From Cinclus cinclus (lineage: Eukaryota > Chordata > Aves > Passeriformes > Cinclidae): 64,000 bases of DNA. A program made the translations under genes and the position numbers. Below the pieces are notes generated by a model that did not search any database, was not told the DNA's origin, and saw only the letters and a program-made list of their open reading frames with translations. Of this stretch, positions 37,791-49,600 are shown piece after piece (position 1 is the stretch's first letter; each line of letters opens with the position of its first letter). The stretch lies in assembly GCF_963662255.1 (NCBI RefSeq), contig NC_085051.1, forward strand, positions 53,359,101 through 53,423,100, read 5' to 3'.

Positions 37791-40700
37791 CAAGTTGTAA
37801 CTGCAAGTTTTGATCTCAGTATTGTTAAGGAGTCATTTAGTTGTTTAGTTGTTTTTCCCCTTTTATGTGGTCTTATCTATATCAAAACTCACCTGACACT
37901 TCTTTGCACGGTCACACTTGGGAATTTCTCCTGGAATTCCTTGTTATTGGCATTTGGTTACTTGAAAGAGCTTTGGGGCATCTGCAGGCTTGCAGATTTC
38001 ACTCTAGTCACGGTGAATCATATCTGGGTTACATGGCCCCAACACTGGGAGAAAACAGTGGGGTCAGTAGAAGCACCCACAAGAAAGGAGAGACATATGC
38101 ACAGCTCCATTCCTAATTTGGGACCTTGTTGTCCTTCAGCAATGATCCCAATGATCACAGCTATCCTTGTCTTTGCAAACTTAATGCTGCTTCTTGAGCT
38201 TATCTTGGTCTCTGAATATGGGTGTCATAAAGAGCCAGTTTTCCTTTCAGATAATGAGGGCTTGTACCTCTTCAGGCGAGGTACTAGTCAGTGGGTGCTT
38301 TCCATGTGGTAGCTGTCAGGCAAATTGATCCCAAGGGATGTTCTGTTTAAAGCAGCTACATCTGATATATAAGCAGTTCAAGTGTGATTGAGATAGAAAT
38401 TGGGTATGACAGTCTCCGTCCACCTTTGCTTTATTTGATGACATTGTATGTCAGTCATTATAAAATACAGTGATTTTAATGAAATTTGGAACATGGTAAT
38501 TTCTTTTGCTGAATAGAGAGTAATCAAGATACAGTGAGAATTTTATTGAGTTGCCCAGATCATGGAGAAATGCTGCTATGGAGTCAGGAAGGTGACACAA
38601 AATCTCCCAATTCAAAGCTCTGCATGTATCCTGTGTTTAGTGGCTGTTAGAAACACTTGTGGCCCATGGAGTACAGTTCTAAAGGAAAAGCATTTATCTT
38701 CTTGTAGGAAACCCAATCCTAAAATGACAGAAATTTGCATTATTATGATCCTGTTAATGAATTCCTTTGCTTGCTCTTATCAGCCTTTAACAAAAAACAG
38801 GGAGTTTTTTTGTATATTTGTCCATTTGAGTAAATACCCCAGGGAAGTACACAGCTAGGTTTTTTGGCTTTGGAGGTTGTAGCTATTTTAATAGAAGTCA
38901 ACAGGGAGGGCTCTGGGCAACATTTTCTGATGTTTGCCTAGAGGCATTAGAAGAAACAGTTCCTCTAGTCTAGCTGTTTTAAATCCACTGCACCTGAAAA
39001 GTCCTGATTTGAGAGTGTTACTGTGCAGCAGGATCTATGTCCTTGTTGGTAGCTCATTTCATGACCTCCTGACTTTCCAGGTGGTGGGTTTATTTGTGCA
39101 GATAGGAGGGTGTTGTTTTGTGTCACTAGTGGTCTGATCACTGTGAAGAAGGAAAGAAAAGAGAATTGCTTGCTGTATCTTTTGGTGTGGGTGTCCTAAA
39201 AATCTGAAATGTGAAGGAATTGGTCTGTCTCTGTCTGCTGACATCTTTTTACTACCAGAGCCCTGCCTTCAGGAATTGCCCACATTCTCAATCTGAAGGA
39301 AGGAAAGAATGACATTTCTTCTTGTAGATTGAGGCCTGCCCAGAACCCCAGTAAATTTTTCAAGGACCAAGTAGCATGGTTTATGAGAGATCTGGATCTG
39401 ATTGAGATCAAAAGCCCTTGGTGAGAAGGGAGAAGCTGCTGATTCTCCACCCTGGTACTGCCAAGGATGCCAGTGCTGGATGTAGCTGGGTGTGTGCCCT
39501 GCCCAAAAGGATGAGGTCCTTTCTGCATGGAGCACAGGCTGCTAATGATTCTTGGTGGTAAAGATCCAAACCTTAAACCTGCTTTAGTAATTCAGATATT
39601 ATTTCAAAAAGCAAGTGCTCCGAGGTTGCCTTTGGATAGCCTATATTACTTCCCAGTCTGTAACAGCAGATGGGCCTCCCATTTCTATTTAATTCTACTT
39701 CTCTATAATTTTTCTCCTTCTGCCTCATCTTCAGAGATTGATCATAAGCCAGGCATTAGCAATTCTTGTAGCTGAGGAACCTTTTTTGAGAGAAGGGATA
39801 TTATGCTCTGCATTTAATTTACATTGAACACGAGATGCATATAAAAGTCTGAAACCACAGGTTTAGGCATTCCTGTTACCACATCGCAGCTGCAGGTTAT
39901 AAATGACTACAGTACTGTATTGTAGTTATAAAATGCCCTACTTATTTTATAATGAGCCCTGGCAGAAACAATGCCAAATGGCAAGAAGGAGTTTATCCAG
40001 AACATGTTTCGCTCCAGCCTGGCATATGCTGCCCTGTTAACTTTATATAATGCTCGTCAGTCAGGAGGAGACATTTCTCACTGGAGATGCATGCAGAACT
40101 TATCCACGCTTATGGGAAAGAAGGGTTTATAGTGTGAGCATTATCCAGCTCAAGATTTACGTCATGTTTGTTCCAGTCAGTGGCAGTAGGTCTTAAGAGT
40201 CTTTGCATGAATCATTTAGGTGGAAAATTATTGTTTTATCATACATAAATGGTAGGTTTAATATTTTGCAAAATCATTGCATCAAGCCGTTTTTACAGTT
40301 TAATTGACCATGATGTTCTAGTCAGAAAGGGGAAAATAGTAAGTTACAGCAAATTCTCAACATTCTCTGCCTGCTAGTCAGAAAAGGGTAAAAAAAGTCA
40401 GAAGAGGGGGAAAAATATCACCAGTACCAACTTAGGCTGTACCAGAGCATTTTGTGCTTCACTTGCATTGCCCTGTTAAGTGCTTTCATTATGGGACCAA
40501 TTTTTCTTAAGTAAAATAAATTACATTGAATTGTGATTCTGGTAAACAGATGTGTGTCAGATTTGTAGAGACTCTTGTAATTTTCTTCATTCCCTCATTA
40601 GTGATTCTGTTCTCGATACTCTTTTGCAGCTCTGTCCAATCTTCTGGTTTTCTTTTGCCATGACAGGATTATGCTGGGACCGATCTATTTTTCTGTAGGT

Positions 40701-40805
40701 TTTTTATAGTCCCGTGTTTTTCTTGCCTGTCGCCAGATACATAATTTGCATGCGTTTCAGAGACCCAGTGGCATAACCTTGTTTGGCTTTTTTTGGATTC
40801 CTGGA

Positions 40806-40839
40806 CATTCTCTGGACAAAGGTCAATGTCCAGAGAATG
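40806..40839. repeat. perfect 13-bp inverted repeat, 8-nt loop
   Basis: CATTCTCTGGACA (40806-40818) and its exact reverse complement TGTCCAGAGAATG (40827-40839) flank the loop AAGGTCAA. Neither arm belongs to a repeat that I recognise. Confidence 0.85.
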
Positions 40840-41900
40840 GAAATACTTAGAAAAGTGGAAACGTTCTGGCTTAGTTTTTGGCTTTGCACTTAAAATGTAT
40901 AAAGAGCTTGTTAGAATTGTAATTGTCCTTTGGATGGTAATGGCCTGACAGAGTCCTGTGTATCTGGAAATTTCATCTAGGGCCAACTTCTTTATAGTGT
41001 AATTTTGGACTAGTCTGACTTGCTTAAGCCTGGGCAGATGTTTCCTGCCATGTAGTCACAACAGTGAACCCGTGTGCTTGGAATCAGGGGTGGGACAGGG
41101 GGTGCCCCTGTTCTGCTCAGCACACCTCCACCTCTGTAGCCTGAGGGTATCAGGTCACCTCCATCTCATCCTGCCCTTTCCCCCAGCCTTTGGCCCTCTT
41201 AACTGGGAACAACTCACGCTGTAACTGCTTGTTGTGGCCCTGCCAGCTTCAGCTGTGTGAATGGATGCTGCCAGCTGGGAATGCAGCATGGCTGACTTGC
41301 CCCCAACCTCAGGATGGGTGCTGGGACCTTGTCCCAAAACCCTCCTGTCCATGGCACAGGCACTGACACGAAGTACCAAGATGTTGCTCGTTCCTGCACG
41401 TGCAAAATGCTTCGTGTGACATTTTCAAATGTCATCCTTGATGTGTTCTTACTGATGCCAGCTTTCATGTGGTTTTGGACAGAGTACAGGGAAGGGGTCC
41501 TATAGAACAGTTTTGGAAATCCTTCCTTTGAGGTTTAGTGTCTTTCCAAAGGGTTTTTGATATTTTCCAGTGACTTTTGTCCAGCAAATACTTTCTTAGG
41601 AAATGGAAACAAACATTATTCTCTGGATGTGGAGCCCTATGACATTTTAAATACTCAATGCAGTCAGTAACACTTTATAGTGACAAGGCTGTGCTTTCTG
41701 CATTTGATTATTAATGATATATGAAAATTCATTAAATGGAGAAGCACAGCTCCTTCTCAGCTGCAGTCTGGAGCCTTCTCTCTGTGCAGTCTTGAACACT
41801 TAGAAAAGTCAAAAGTTGCTCAAATTCCTCTAAAGAGTTCTGTTTTCCCCACACAGTTGTCAGAAAAGTATTTGCTGAGATGAGGGAGGTGCATTGGGTT

Positions 41901-41990
41901 TAAAAAAAAAAGCAAACAAAAAACCAAAACCAAACCCCCCCCCCCCCCCCTTTTTTTTTTTGTTTGTTTTTGTTTTGTTTTGTTTTTGTG
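41901..41990. repeat. low-complexity A-rich / C16 / T11 / (TGTTT)n block
   Basis: An A10 run and CAAA/CCAAAA units are followed by 16 consecutive C (41935-41950), 11 consecutive T (41951-41961) and then irregular GTTT/GTTTT/GTTTTT units. The A-rich left half and T-rich right half are roughly complementary, so the block can fold as an imperfect hairpin with a C-rich apex. Confidence 0.85.
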
Positions 41991-44900
41991 GTTTGGCAAA
42001 CTGGAGTGTCCAGGGCCAGGAGGGTCCCATTACTTGCCTTTGGTTTTCTTGCCTCAGGGTAAATGATCTAGACCTGACAAATTTCCTCATACCTGAGCCC
42101 TCCTCATCACCTGAGAGATGTTGCCTCTCAGGGAGAGCCGTGTATGGCTGTGCTGGAAAATCCTGTCATTTTGGATGGTGCAAACCATCCTTGAAATGAA
42201 TCCTAAACTTGGGAGAACTTCTGTTGCTTTTCAGCTTCTCACCATGCAGCGAAATTGGTGTTACCTCTGTGTTTAATATTGAGTAGTTGAAGACAATGAA
42301 AATTACATGGGTTGTCTTCTGCAGTAGTCTTCTGATGATTTTATCTTGTAAATCTTCACATTTTGTTCCTTTACAAGAATCCTCATTGACTTCCCCTCAT
42401 CCTCTTTATGTTCACACAGAACTGAGAATAAGTTACAGAAACAGAAATTACAGTTTGAGTTTTCAAGTGTGTTTAATGTGGGAATAGCAATTTATCCAAC
42501 TTAGATATGTTGGTTTGGAAAGTATATTAACCATCTGCCATCTGAAATATCAGGTTTGATTTGGATATTTCAAGTTACATGCCCAATATGGCATGTACAC
42601 AGTCATTGGTCTCTTTGAAATGTAGGTTTTTAACTTCTCAGGGAAATAAAAAAGCAGTGTGAAAGTCATGTGTGTTACACATGGCTTATATTTTTGTTAA
42701 GTGTGAATAGTTTTTACAGGAATTGATCTGTTAACAGATTCCAGTCAGTTCTTACAAGTCTGTTACTCTTTGCTATAAGATTCAATGAATTTTTGTGCTA
42801 GCTCTACAGATTTCATATTTAGCTTTAGATCATGCCATCATTTAGATTATACATTAAGTAGTGTGATTGGTTAGAAACATGTTGCTGCTCCTGTCGTTTT
42901 TTCAAAACGTTGCTTAAACACGATTTTCTTTGTGTCAAGGTCAAGGTTGCTTGTCTAGTATAGCCCCTGTTGAAAGTGAGTGAAAAGAGTATGTCTTGGG
43001 AATTTGACTTGAGCCTGTAATTTTTAATTTGAGACAGCAGGTTCTGTGGCAGAGGATTATGGTTGTCTTCCTGACAGAACTGGGGCAGTTTTCAGACACA
43101 GGTGTTACCCTGCCAGTGGTTGCAGGTTGGATCCTCCTCTTGCTGGCCATCACACCACTGCTGCTGTGTATGGCAGTCCCTGGTGTGCCACTCTGTGCTG
43201 GCTCCACAGGTTGTGGTGTAGATTTTTTTAGTTTGTAAATTGCTGAATCCATACAAGCTCCACTTGCTGTGGGTATTTTGCATCAGTTCATGTAACTTCC
43301 AAAGTTCAGATGTCCCGCTGGATTTTACCCATCTGTATGTTGTTCCACATACCATATTCTTTCTGTGCCTGCTCTAGGTCAAGACCACATGTTTGTTGCT
43401 TCAGTGCATTAATGATCAAATACCTGCTTTATTGACCCCCTCAAGGTTCATTACTCCATCACTTAGTTATAAGCAATAAACCATGTGAGTGGATCTGATC
43501 CTCGTCCAAGCTGCTCTGTTCCTGGCTGTCATTGCCAGTAGATTATGGACAGGACAGACAGACAAACTCTCTTTTTAAAGTACTTTTTCCTGCCACACCA
43601 TTTCTTTGTGCTAGTCTCGATCTCTAGCAGTGCTTGGTCTTTCTGCTTTCATCACAGAGAAATATGATGTCATGAAATTTCTGTGTTACAAAGTGAAGGG
43701 TTTTACAGAGGGATGTTCAAAGTTTCCAGTTTGGCTTCTAGTGTGAGCAGCTTCACTAGGATTAAGTTAATCTGCATAAATATTATTCTGTGTCTCAGCC
43801 TCAGATCTCTTTGGTGAACTCTGTGAAAGAACTGTTTTGTGTAGCACTCTATGGTAGAGCATTAGTCAGCCACTCCATAATACTGATGATAGTACTAATC
43901 TTGAAAGAGTAGACCTTCAAAAGAGCTGGGTGCACTTTCTTCTTGTTGACTTTGTTGGGAACTGGGAATATAGCACTCAACCTACAGGAATGAGTCCAGA
44001 TGAAACTCCAGAGAAGCTTTCATGCACTAGTTGAGCACTGCTTGGTTGGCAAAGTTTTTTTCCTTGGTACCTAATAACTGGGTTGCCTCAGTTCTCATGA
44101 GAAAATCTCTATTTGTATTGTCAGTGTATGAGAAAATTGAGGGTGTGTATGCAGCTGGGAGTGCCCTATTGCCATGTCTGCATATCTGTAGTTGTAAAAC
44201 ATGATCTATGGCAGCTCAAAATTTAAAATTTGGTGACATCCCAGGAAGTACCTAATTGTGCTTGTGCTTCATTACTGGCTGTCTCCTTTCCTGGAGTCTC
44301 TTTTACCTAATTAGCTGGAAATGTCAGAGTAGTATTTCAGATGACAGAAACATCATATATTATCATACATGAAGCAATTAACTCTTTTGACAAATATTTA
44401 TTGTGGTGTCATCTTTAATTAAATCTTCAGGACTTCCAGACAGAGAGCAGGTTCTTTCAAAAAGGAGGCTTCCCAGCACTGTCAATGAGCATTTGACTGA
44501 TGGGGCTTAATTGAACTCAGTGCTTGAAAGAGTAGGTGGCCTAAACATAAAGATACAGACTTGACACAATTTCACAATATGGATGTCTAAAATTTTGGCA
44601 AAATCTCAAAACAGCTGCCCCCTTCCAAACTGTGTCTTAGACATTGCAAATGCTTTACACTGGAGAAGATACATCTCCAGTCTCTCCTATACTTCCACTG
44701 GAGCAGTTTGCAGGAGAAAAGTGTTGTACACTTGTGCTGCTAAGAAAAATAATACTGAAAAACAGGGCTGTATGTATGTTTCTAAAAAAAATCAATTTTC
44801 TATTATTTAGTTCTTGGGGTTATTCATGTGGAAACATATCACAAGTGTGACTGTTTGGTTAGTTTGTCTTAAACAAATAGGTCTTGTAGGTGATGTGCCA

Positions 44901-45241
44901 CTGAGAAATATTTCCTGACAGTCATAACTGAACCAGATAAACGGTTCTGCCAGCTCCCAAATAACACTGTAAAACAAAGGGGTGCTGCTTATTGTTTTCC
45001 ATTTCTTCATGCCTGTCAAACTATTTAACTGTGCATTACTCCTCACAAAGGTTCTCTGTGTTTTTCTGCTCCTCCGCTGTGGTTGTGGTTTTTCACTTTC
45101 TCTGTTGCTGAACCTCCTGTGGTGCACTTGTCCACCTGTATCACTCCTCACCTGCTGCCCATCTTCCCCTTCGCCCTTGCAATGCCTCTCTTTGGAACTG
45201 CTGTGTGGAATTTTTCCCTGTCGTGGGTGTGTATTGCAGTG

Positions 45242-45275
45242 TACTAACCTGCAGGTATGTTTTTATTTTTACCAG
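45242..45275 (+). other. branch site and splice acceptor of exon B
   Basis: TACTAAC at 45242-45248 is an exact match to the ideal branch-site sequence, with its adenosine 29 bases before the exon. It is followed by a T-rich tract and ACCAG. A CTGCAG|GTATGT lies between them at about 45249-45260 and looks like an acceptor fused to a donor. I take the later AG, because only it starts at the expected AEAA residues and leaves a pyrimidine tract. Confidence 0.75.
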
Positions 45276-45436
45276 GCTGAAGCAGCGCCGGAAAGTGGCC
45301 GAGATGTTCCCGGTGTCCAGATCAGCTCAGGGCAGCACAGCTCGGAGCCCGCGGGCGGCACAGCAGCCTCCCAGGGCGCGGTGGCTCCAGCCGCCGTCTC
45401 GGCAGGTACCTCGGCTGCTGCTTCCTTCTTCATCAG
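45276..45436 (+). CDS. KIF26A: KIF26A internal coding exon B (Ala/Ser-rich linker, SAAASFFI)
   Basis: This exon carries 53 full codons plus two bases (AG) of a split codon, presumably arginine. It starts AEAAPESGRD and ends TSAAASFFI. The same order is known in KIF26A: the ACL block is followed by an AEAA-type start, a poorly conserved Ala/Gly/Ser-rich stretch, and then SAAASFFIR just before the AAQKL segment that leads towards the motor domain. KIF26B reads FFAR at that point, which supports KIF26A. The acceptor has a perfect TACTAAC branch-site-like motif and TTTTACCAG. The donor reads CAG|GTAGTT, an acceptable but weaker site. The exon is clearly richer in GC and CpG than the flanking intron. 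It enters in phase 0, directly compatible with exon A, and leaves in phase 2, so skipping it would shift the frame. The next exon was not found before the window ends. Confidence 0.9.
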
Positions 45437-45442
45437 GTAGTT
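45434..45442 (+). other. splice donor of exon B
   Basis: The junction reads CAG|GTAGTT. If not spliced, the frame ends at a TAG two bases into the intron (45438-45440). The conserved FFI(R) position fixes the boundary and gives a phase 2 junction. Confidence 0.8.
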
Positions 45443-46660
45443 TCTCTTCTTTCTGCTTTCCATAACCTCTCCTGAGTCTTCAAACAATTGGGAAAAGCTG
45501 TTCGGTGTTTGCCGTGCTGCTGGTTGCTGGAGGGTGGAGTTGATCACCGGGTCATGACTGTGGCTTTCTGCTGCCACTGGAGAGCAGGGATGGGATGGGG
45601 ACACCCCGATTTTCTCTCTGGAGACCTGGAATCTCTGTTGACCAAAACTGAAGAAAACGTGTCTTGGGCTTTGTCTTGTCCTTAATAACCATCTCCACCA
45701 CAAGTCTGCTATTTTGTATGTTTCCTTGGAGCAAAAGCTGAAGTAGCAAGTCTTTTTCACTCAGATCTAGATAAAAAAGGTATTTTTTTATTCAGTAGCA
45801 TGGCCTATGTTTCCAAATAAAAGTTTCCATGGTTAGTAGAAACAGTTAAAACAGTTTGACATTGTTCTTTTAGCAATAGTCTAGAACAATATTTTTTTTT
45901 ACATTCTGGTGTCTTGTAACAAAAATGTGTTGGTTTTGTTTGGATGTTTGTTGTAATTAGCAATGTTGATTAAATGTAATACGTTGTCAAGCAGATGGTA
46001 TTTAAAACAACAAAACTCAGGGCTTTGTACTTACATTCCAACTCCTTTTTTAATTCAGAACTGAACATATTTTGAGACAATATTGAAAAGCGTATGTCTG
46101 TGAATGGCAGTAAAGTAAAATTTATGCACCGAGAATCCCTCGTAGAATGTAATCACAATGGTAATTGTATTGTTTCCTTTTCATTGGTCTTTAACATGTT
46201 TTGTATCATTAAATAAATTATGTTTGCTGTAAGTTACAATCTGACCTCAGAAAGAGCTCGACTTTCCAAGTTCTGTTTTTTTAAAATAACATAGTACAAC
46301 TATTTGAAATGTCAAATGCCTGCATATCACAGTCTGTCTGTACACAAGAGGCTGGGAAATGACTGCCCCTAGAGCACTGCATGTAAGTTAGTGGATTGTC
46401 TCTGTGCTGTGGGTTAAAAGTCAGCACAGAGAAATGGTGGCCTGCAGAAGATGATTTGTTTCATTCAAATATAGGTTTCTGAAATAATCAGTGGGAATGG
46501 AGAGGAAAGGTAAAGGGGGAAGCTCAGGCATCTTTTTGGTTGTTTAGTTACCTAAGCAAGGACAGATGCATCCTTTCCAAAGTATTTAGATGGGACTGCA
46601 GCACAGCTTTTGTTACCGTATTTCATATTGTGGGTGTGATTTTAGCTTAATCTACTTTGG

Positions 46661-46689
46661 ATTTATTTCAGTGTTAATCTGAAATAAAT
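46661..46689. repeat. perfect 11-bp inverted repeat, 7-nt loop
   Basis: ATTTATTTCAG and CTGAAATAAAT flank TGTTAAT. A GG and a CC just outside extend the stem across a one-base bulge. Confidence 0.8.
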
Positions 46690-49600
46690 TCCTAAGTGAA
46701 TGAAAAGATTTTTCCCTTTCATTGGGGAAGCCAGAAAATAAGATGCCTTCCTTGAAATTGACAGAATGAAATCAGTGCTTAATAATATAAAATAAGACCC
46801 AAAATATTTTCTCTCAGTGATGTTTTTGTCACTGGTCAGTAAAACTCAGTTCTGTTTTTATTGTGAAGTGAGTGTCATCGGCTTAATTCAAAGATTCTTG
46901 AAGTCAGCAGCAAGACTGCAAATGACATCATTGTATGTTGGATCAGGCCTTAATTGCTTCTCATGAATCTGTCTTTACCTTGTGTGAATCACAATTTTAT
47001 AGCTTTAGCAGCTCTGTGCTAGCTAAAACATTTTAAAGCCCCATTAATACATTTCTTATTCCCTACCCATGTTGCCTATATTCAAAATTGATTCTCTTGA
47101 ATTTTTTAACTGATGGATGGAGCTGATAGAAATTTTTGTGCACAAAGCACTTCCGTTTCTTATTCTGTTGTTGTTGAAACACAAGAAGAAAGAAATATCA
47201 CAAAGATTTTGTGCGGGAGAGAGATCCCTGATCATTGATCCCTGGCCCTTTTAAATAGGTTGAACAGATCCTCAGGTAGGTACATAGGTATGGCTAGGCT
47301 GCTCCCCCAACTTTGGCATTAACCTCAGGAGAGGCTCACTGTCCCATTGCTCCTTCTCTTTTGGCTCTTCTGCCATTGGGCCTTAATGGATCAAAGGTTT
47401 GATGCTGAGCTCCTCCACCCTAAAGTCATGCAGTCCTCTCAGCAGGAAGGGAAAGGAAGAGGAGGAAATCCTCAAGAATGAGTGAGAAACGACACAGATT
47501 CTGGCAGAAATGGTTTATCCGGGGACCACAGATACTTGAATATCACCAGTTTGGTGGGGGTTTTGTTCAGTGAATGGGCTCTCAGCCTTTGCTTCAACCT
47601 TTCCAGTCTGCTTCCCTTTGCACCATCCAGCCTTGAACATATTGAGGAAGAAGATCATCCCTGCCTGGAGTCTTTTGCAGCAGCATTTGCTTGTCTCTCC
47701 ATCTCTCTGTTCAGCTAATCCTCTCTCAGGAAGCATCTGGAGATGAAAGAAAAGTCATGGCTGCAGTGTCGTGCTGTAGTCTCCATTCATTATATATGCT
47801 GATGTTTTTTATCCATACTGAAACTCCTCAGCCTTAAAATCTGAACTTCATAGCAGGGCCAGTGCATTACTCACGTTGTGCAAAGCCTGGCAAATTTTGT
47901 TCTTGTTCTCTACTGGAATAAATGCAGTTAATACATTGACAATCACACGGACGCACACATTTATTTAATTCTTTGCGAGTAATTGGTTTCTCTTTGACCA
48001 AGTCTACTGAGGACCTTCAGCTTTTTACATGAACCTTTTGTAAGAGGAGCTGTGGTTGAAACTCTGGCTTGTTAAAAGGGCTGTTTTGCCTTAGGAATAA
48101 AGTAGATAGGTAAAAATATGCATATATGTTAATGCCCAGTGTATTTGGGTGCAGGGTTACCAACTTTGGAAGACAAAGCCTTCATAGTGTGCTTTTGAAA
48201 ACTGCACCTGTGATTTCCTGAGCCACAGCAACGCTAGATGCAAATTTTTTTTCCACGTGAATAAAGTATTCCAGTCTTATCTTTCATGAAACAGCATTTG
48301 CTGTGTTTGTACAGGTCCTAGCACAGTTAGCTTTGGGTTGTGACATGGTTTCTCGGCCACATATAAACGCCTTTCTCAAATTAAAAATGGAGTTTCTCTT
48401 TGCTGAAATAACACCCTTACACTCATGCTTGTGGACTGTTTTGTGCCTGGGAAGGGAGATCTATGCTGGATTTTTTTGGCTGGTTGTTGTGTTTTTTGCT
48501 CCAGTTTGTTCCCAGATGAGAATCAGTTTTGTGTTTGTAAGGTCATAAACTCTGAAGGCAGGACAGAGAGTTCATATCCTCACCTGGAAAGTAATTAGTA
48601 TGAGATGCAACAAAAATTACACCTGGTCATAAGAAGTCCTTCCCCATAGTTAAAATGAGTTTCTTTAAGATCCTCTCTTCAGGGAATGCATTGATTTTGT
48701 TAAGCATATGTGCAGCCCGAATCTACATATTCATCCAAAGCTCTTTCTCATTTGAATGTCATATTTAATTTCTTCAAGCTTAATTATGATCTTAAAAAAA
48801 AGTATTTTATTCGTTACCAAGAAATGCAGAGATGCGCTAAGTATTCAAAATCAAAGCCAAATATTAAAGACAGCAGACAGAATCGTATTAAGAAATTAAA
48901 TCAGTTTTAAGCTTTTTTCCTCACTGTGATCTGTCACAGAAGGAGGAAAGCTTTGATTAACATCTGACTGTGTCACGCAAGCAAATTGCCAGACATTACT
49001 CAGTGGTTGTGTTACCAGAAGACCAGAGGATTTAGCAGAAAATGGAGCTTCTCAGTAGGTCACTGGCAGAGTGAGGAAGCCAGGGCAAAAAGCACAGCTT
49101 TTATTAATGGATGGCTGTGAAGAGACTCCCAGTTCACCCTTACATTTCAAGAGAAGTTTATTCTTTCATTCTTCAGTTTTAAGAAGAATGCAGCTGGCTT
49201 TGTCCTTCAGTGTGGCATGAGCTGTGCCTTGCCTAGTGCTCCACACTTCATACCAGTTTCCAGGAGGGCTTTTTGTGTAAGGAACCTGAACAAACTTTAT
49301 ATTACTAAGGGAAAATATGTGAGATAGTTGTAGGATCTCACCTTCTGTGGACTGTGCTTGCGGCTAAGTAAATACTGGCATATTTTCTTCTAAAGGTGTA
49401 ATAAGCTTTATAACAAAGTTGTTTTTTCTTGTCACGCAAACAGCGGGGGAAGAGAGGAAATGGTGTTTCTAAAATGAGGCAGGAGAAAGGCAGCAGGGAG
49501 GAGAATGGGCATGCACTTGGGAAGAGGTTAATGGGCTCTCTGACAAAAATGAAAATACCACTCCCTTGGGAGAAGATCCCAATAAATCGAAGCTGTCACC

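Larger units (their letters stand above)
28718..45275 (+). other. KIF26A: intron of KIF26A between exons A and B (16,558 bp)
   Basis: The intron starts GTAAGT and ends ACCAG, joining phase 0 to phase 0. It contains a G10 run at 29822-29831, an old CR1 3' region near 30.7-30.93 kb, and the best-preserved CR1 copy at 35.76-36.63 kb. It also contains an 18-bp tandem duplication at 36823-36858, a probable old CR1-like stretch at 37.3-37.8 kb, a perfect 13-bp hairpin at 40806-40839 and an A-rich/C16/T11 block at 41901-41990. The remaining sequence (for example 32-35.7 kb and 42.2-45.2 kb) is AT-rich and unique as far as I can see. No open frame in it shows a recognisable domain. Confidence 0.85.

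Noticed and set aside
45269..45760. 163-codon minus-strand frame overlapping exon B
   Set aside because: It is the shadow of the GC-rich exon B on the opposite strand. Family similarity is on the plus strand only.
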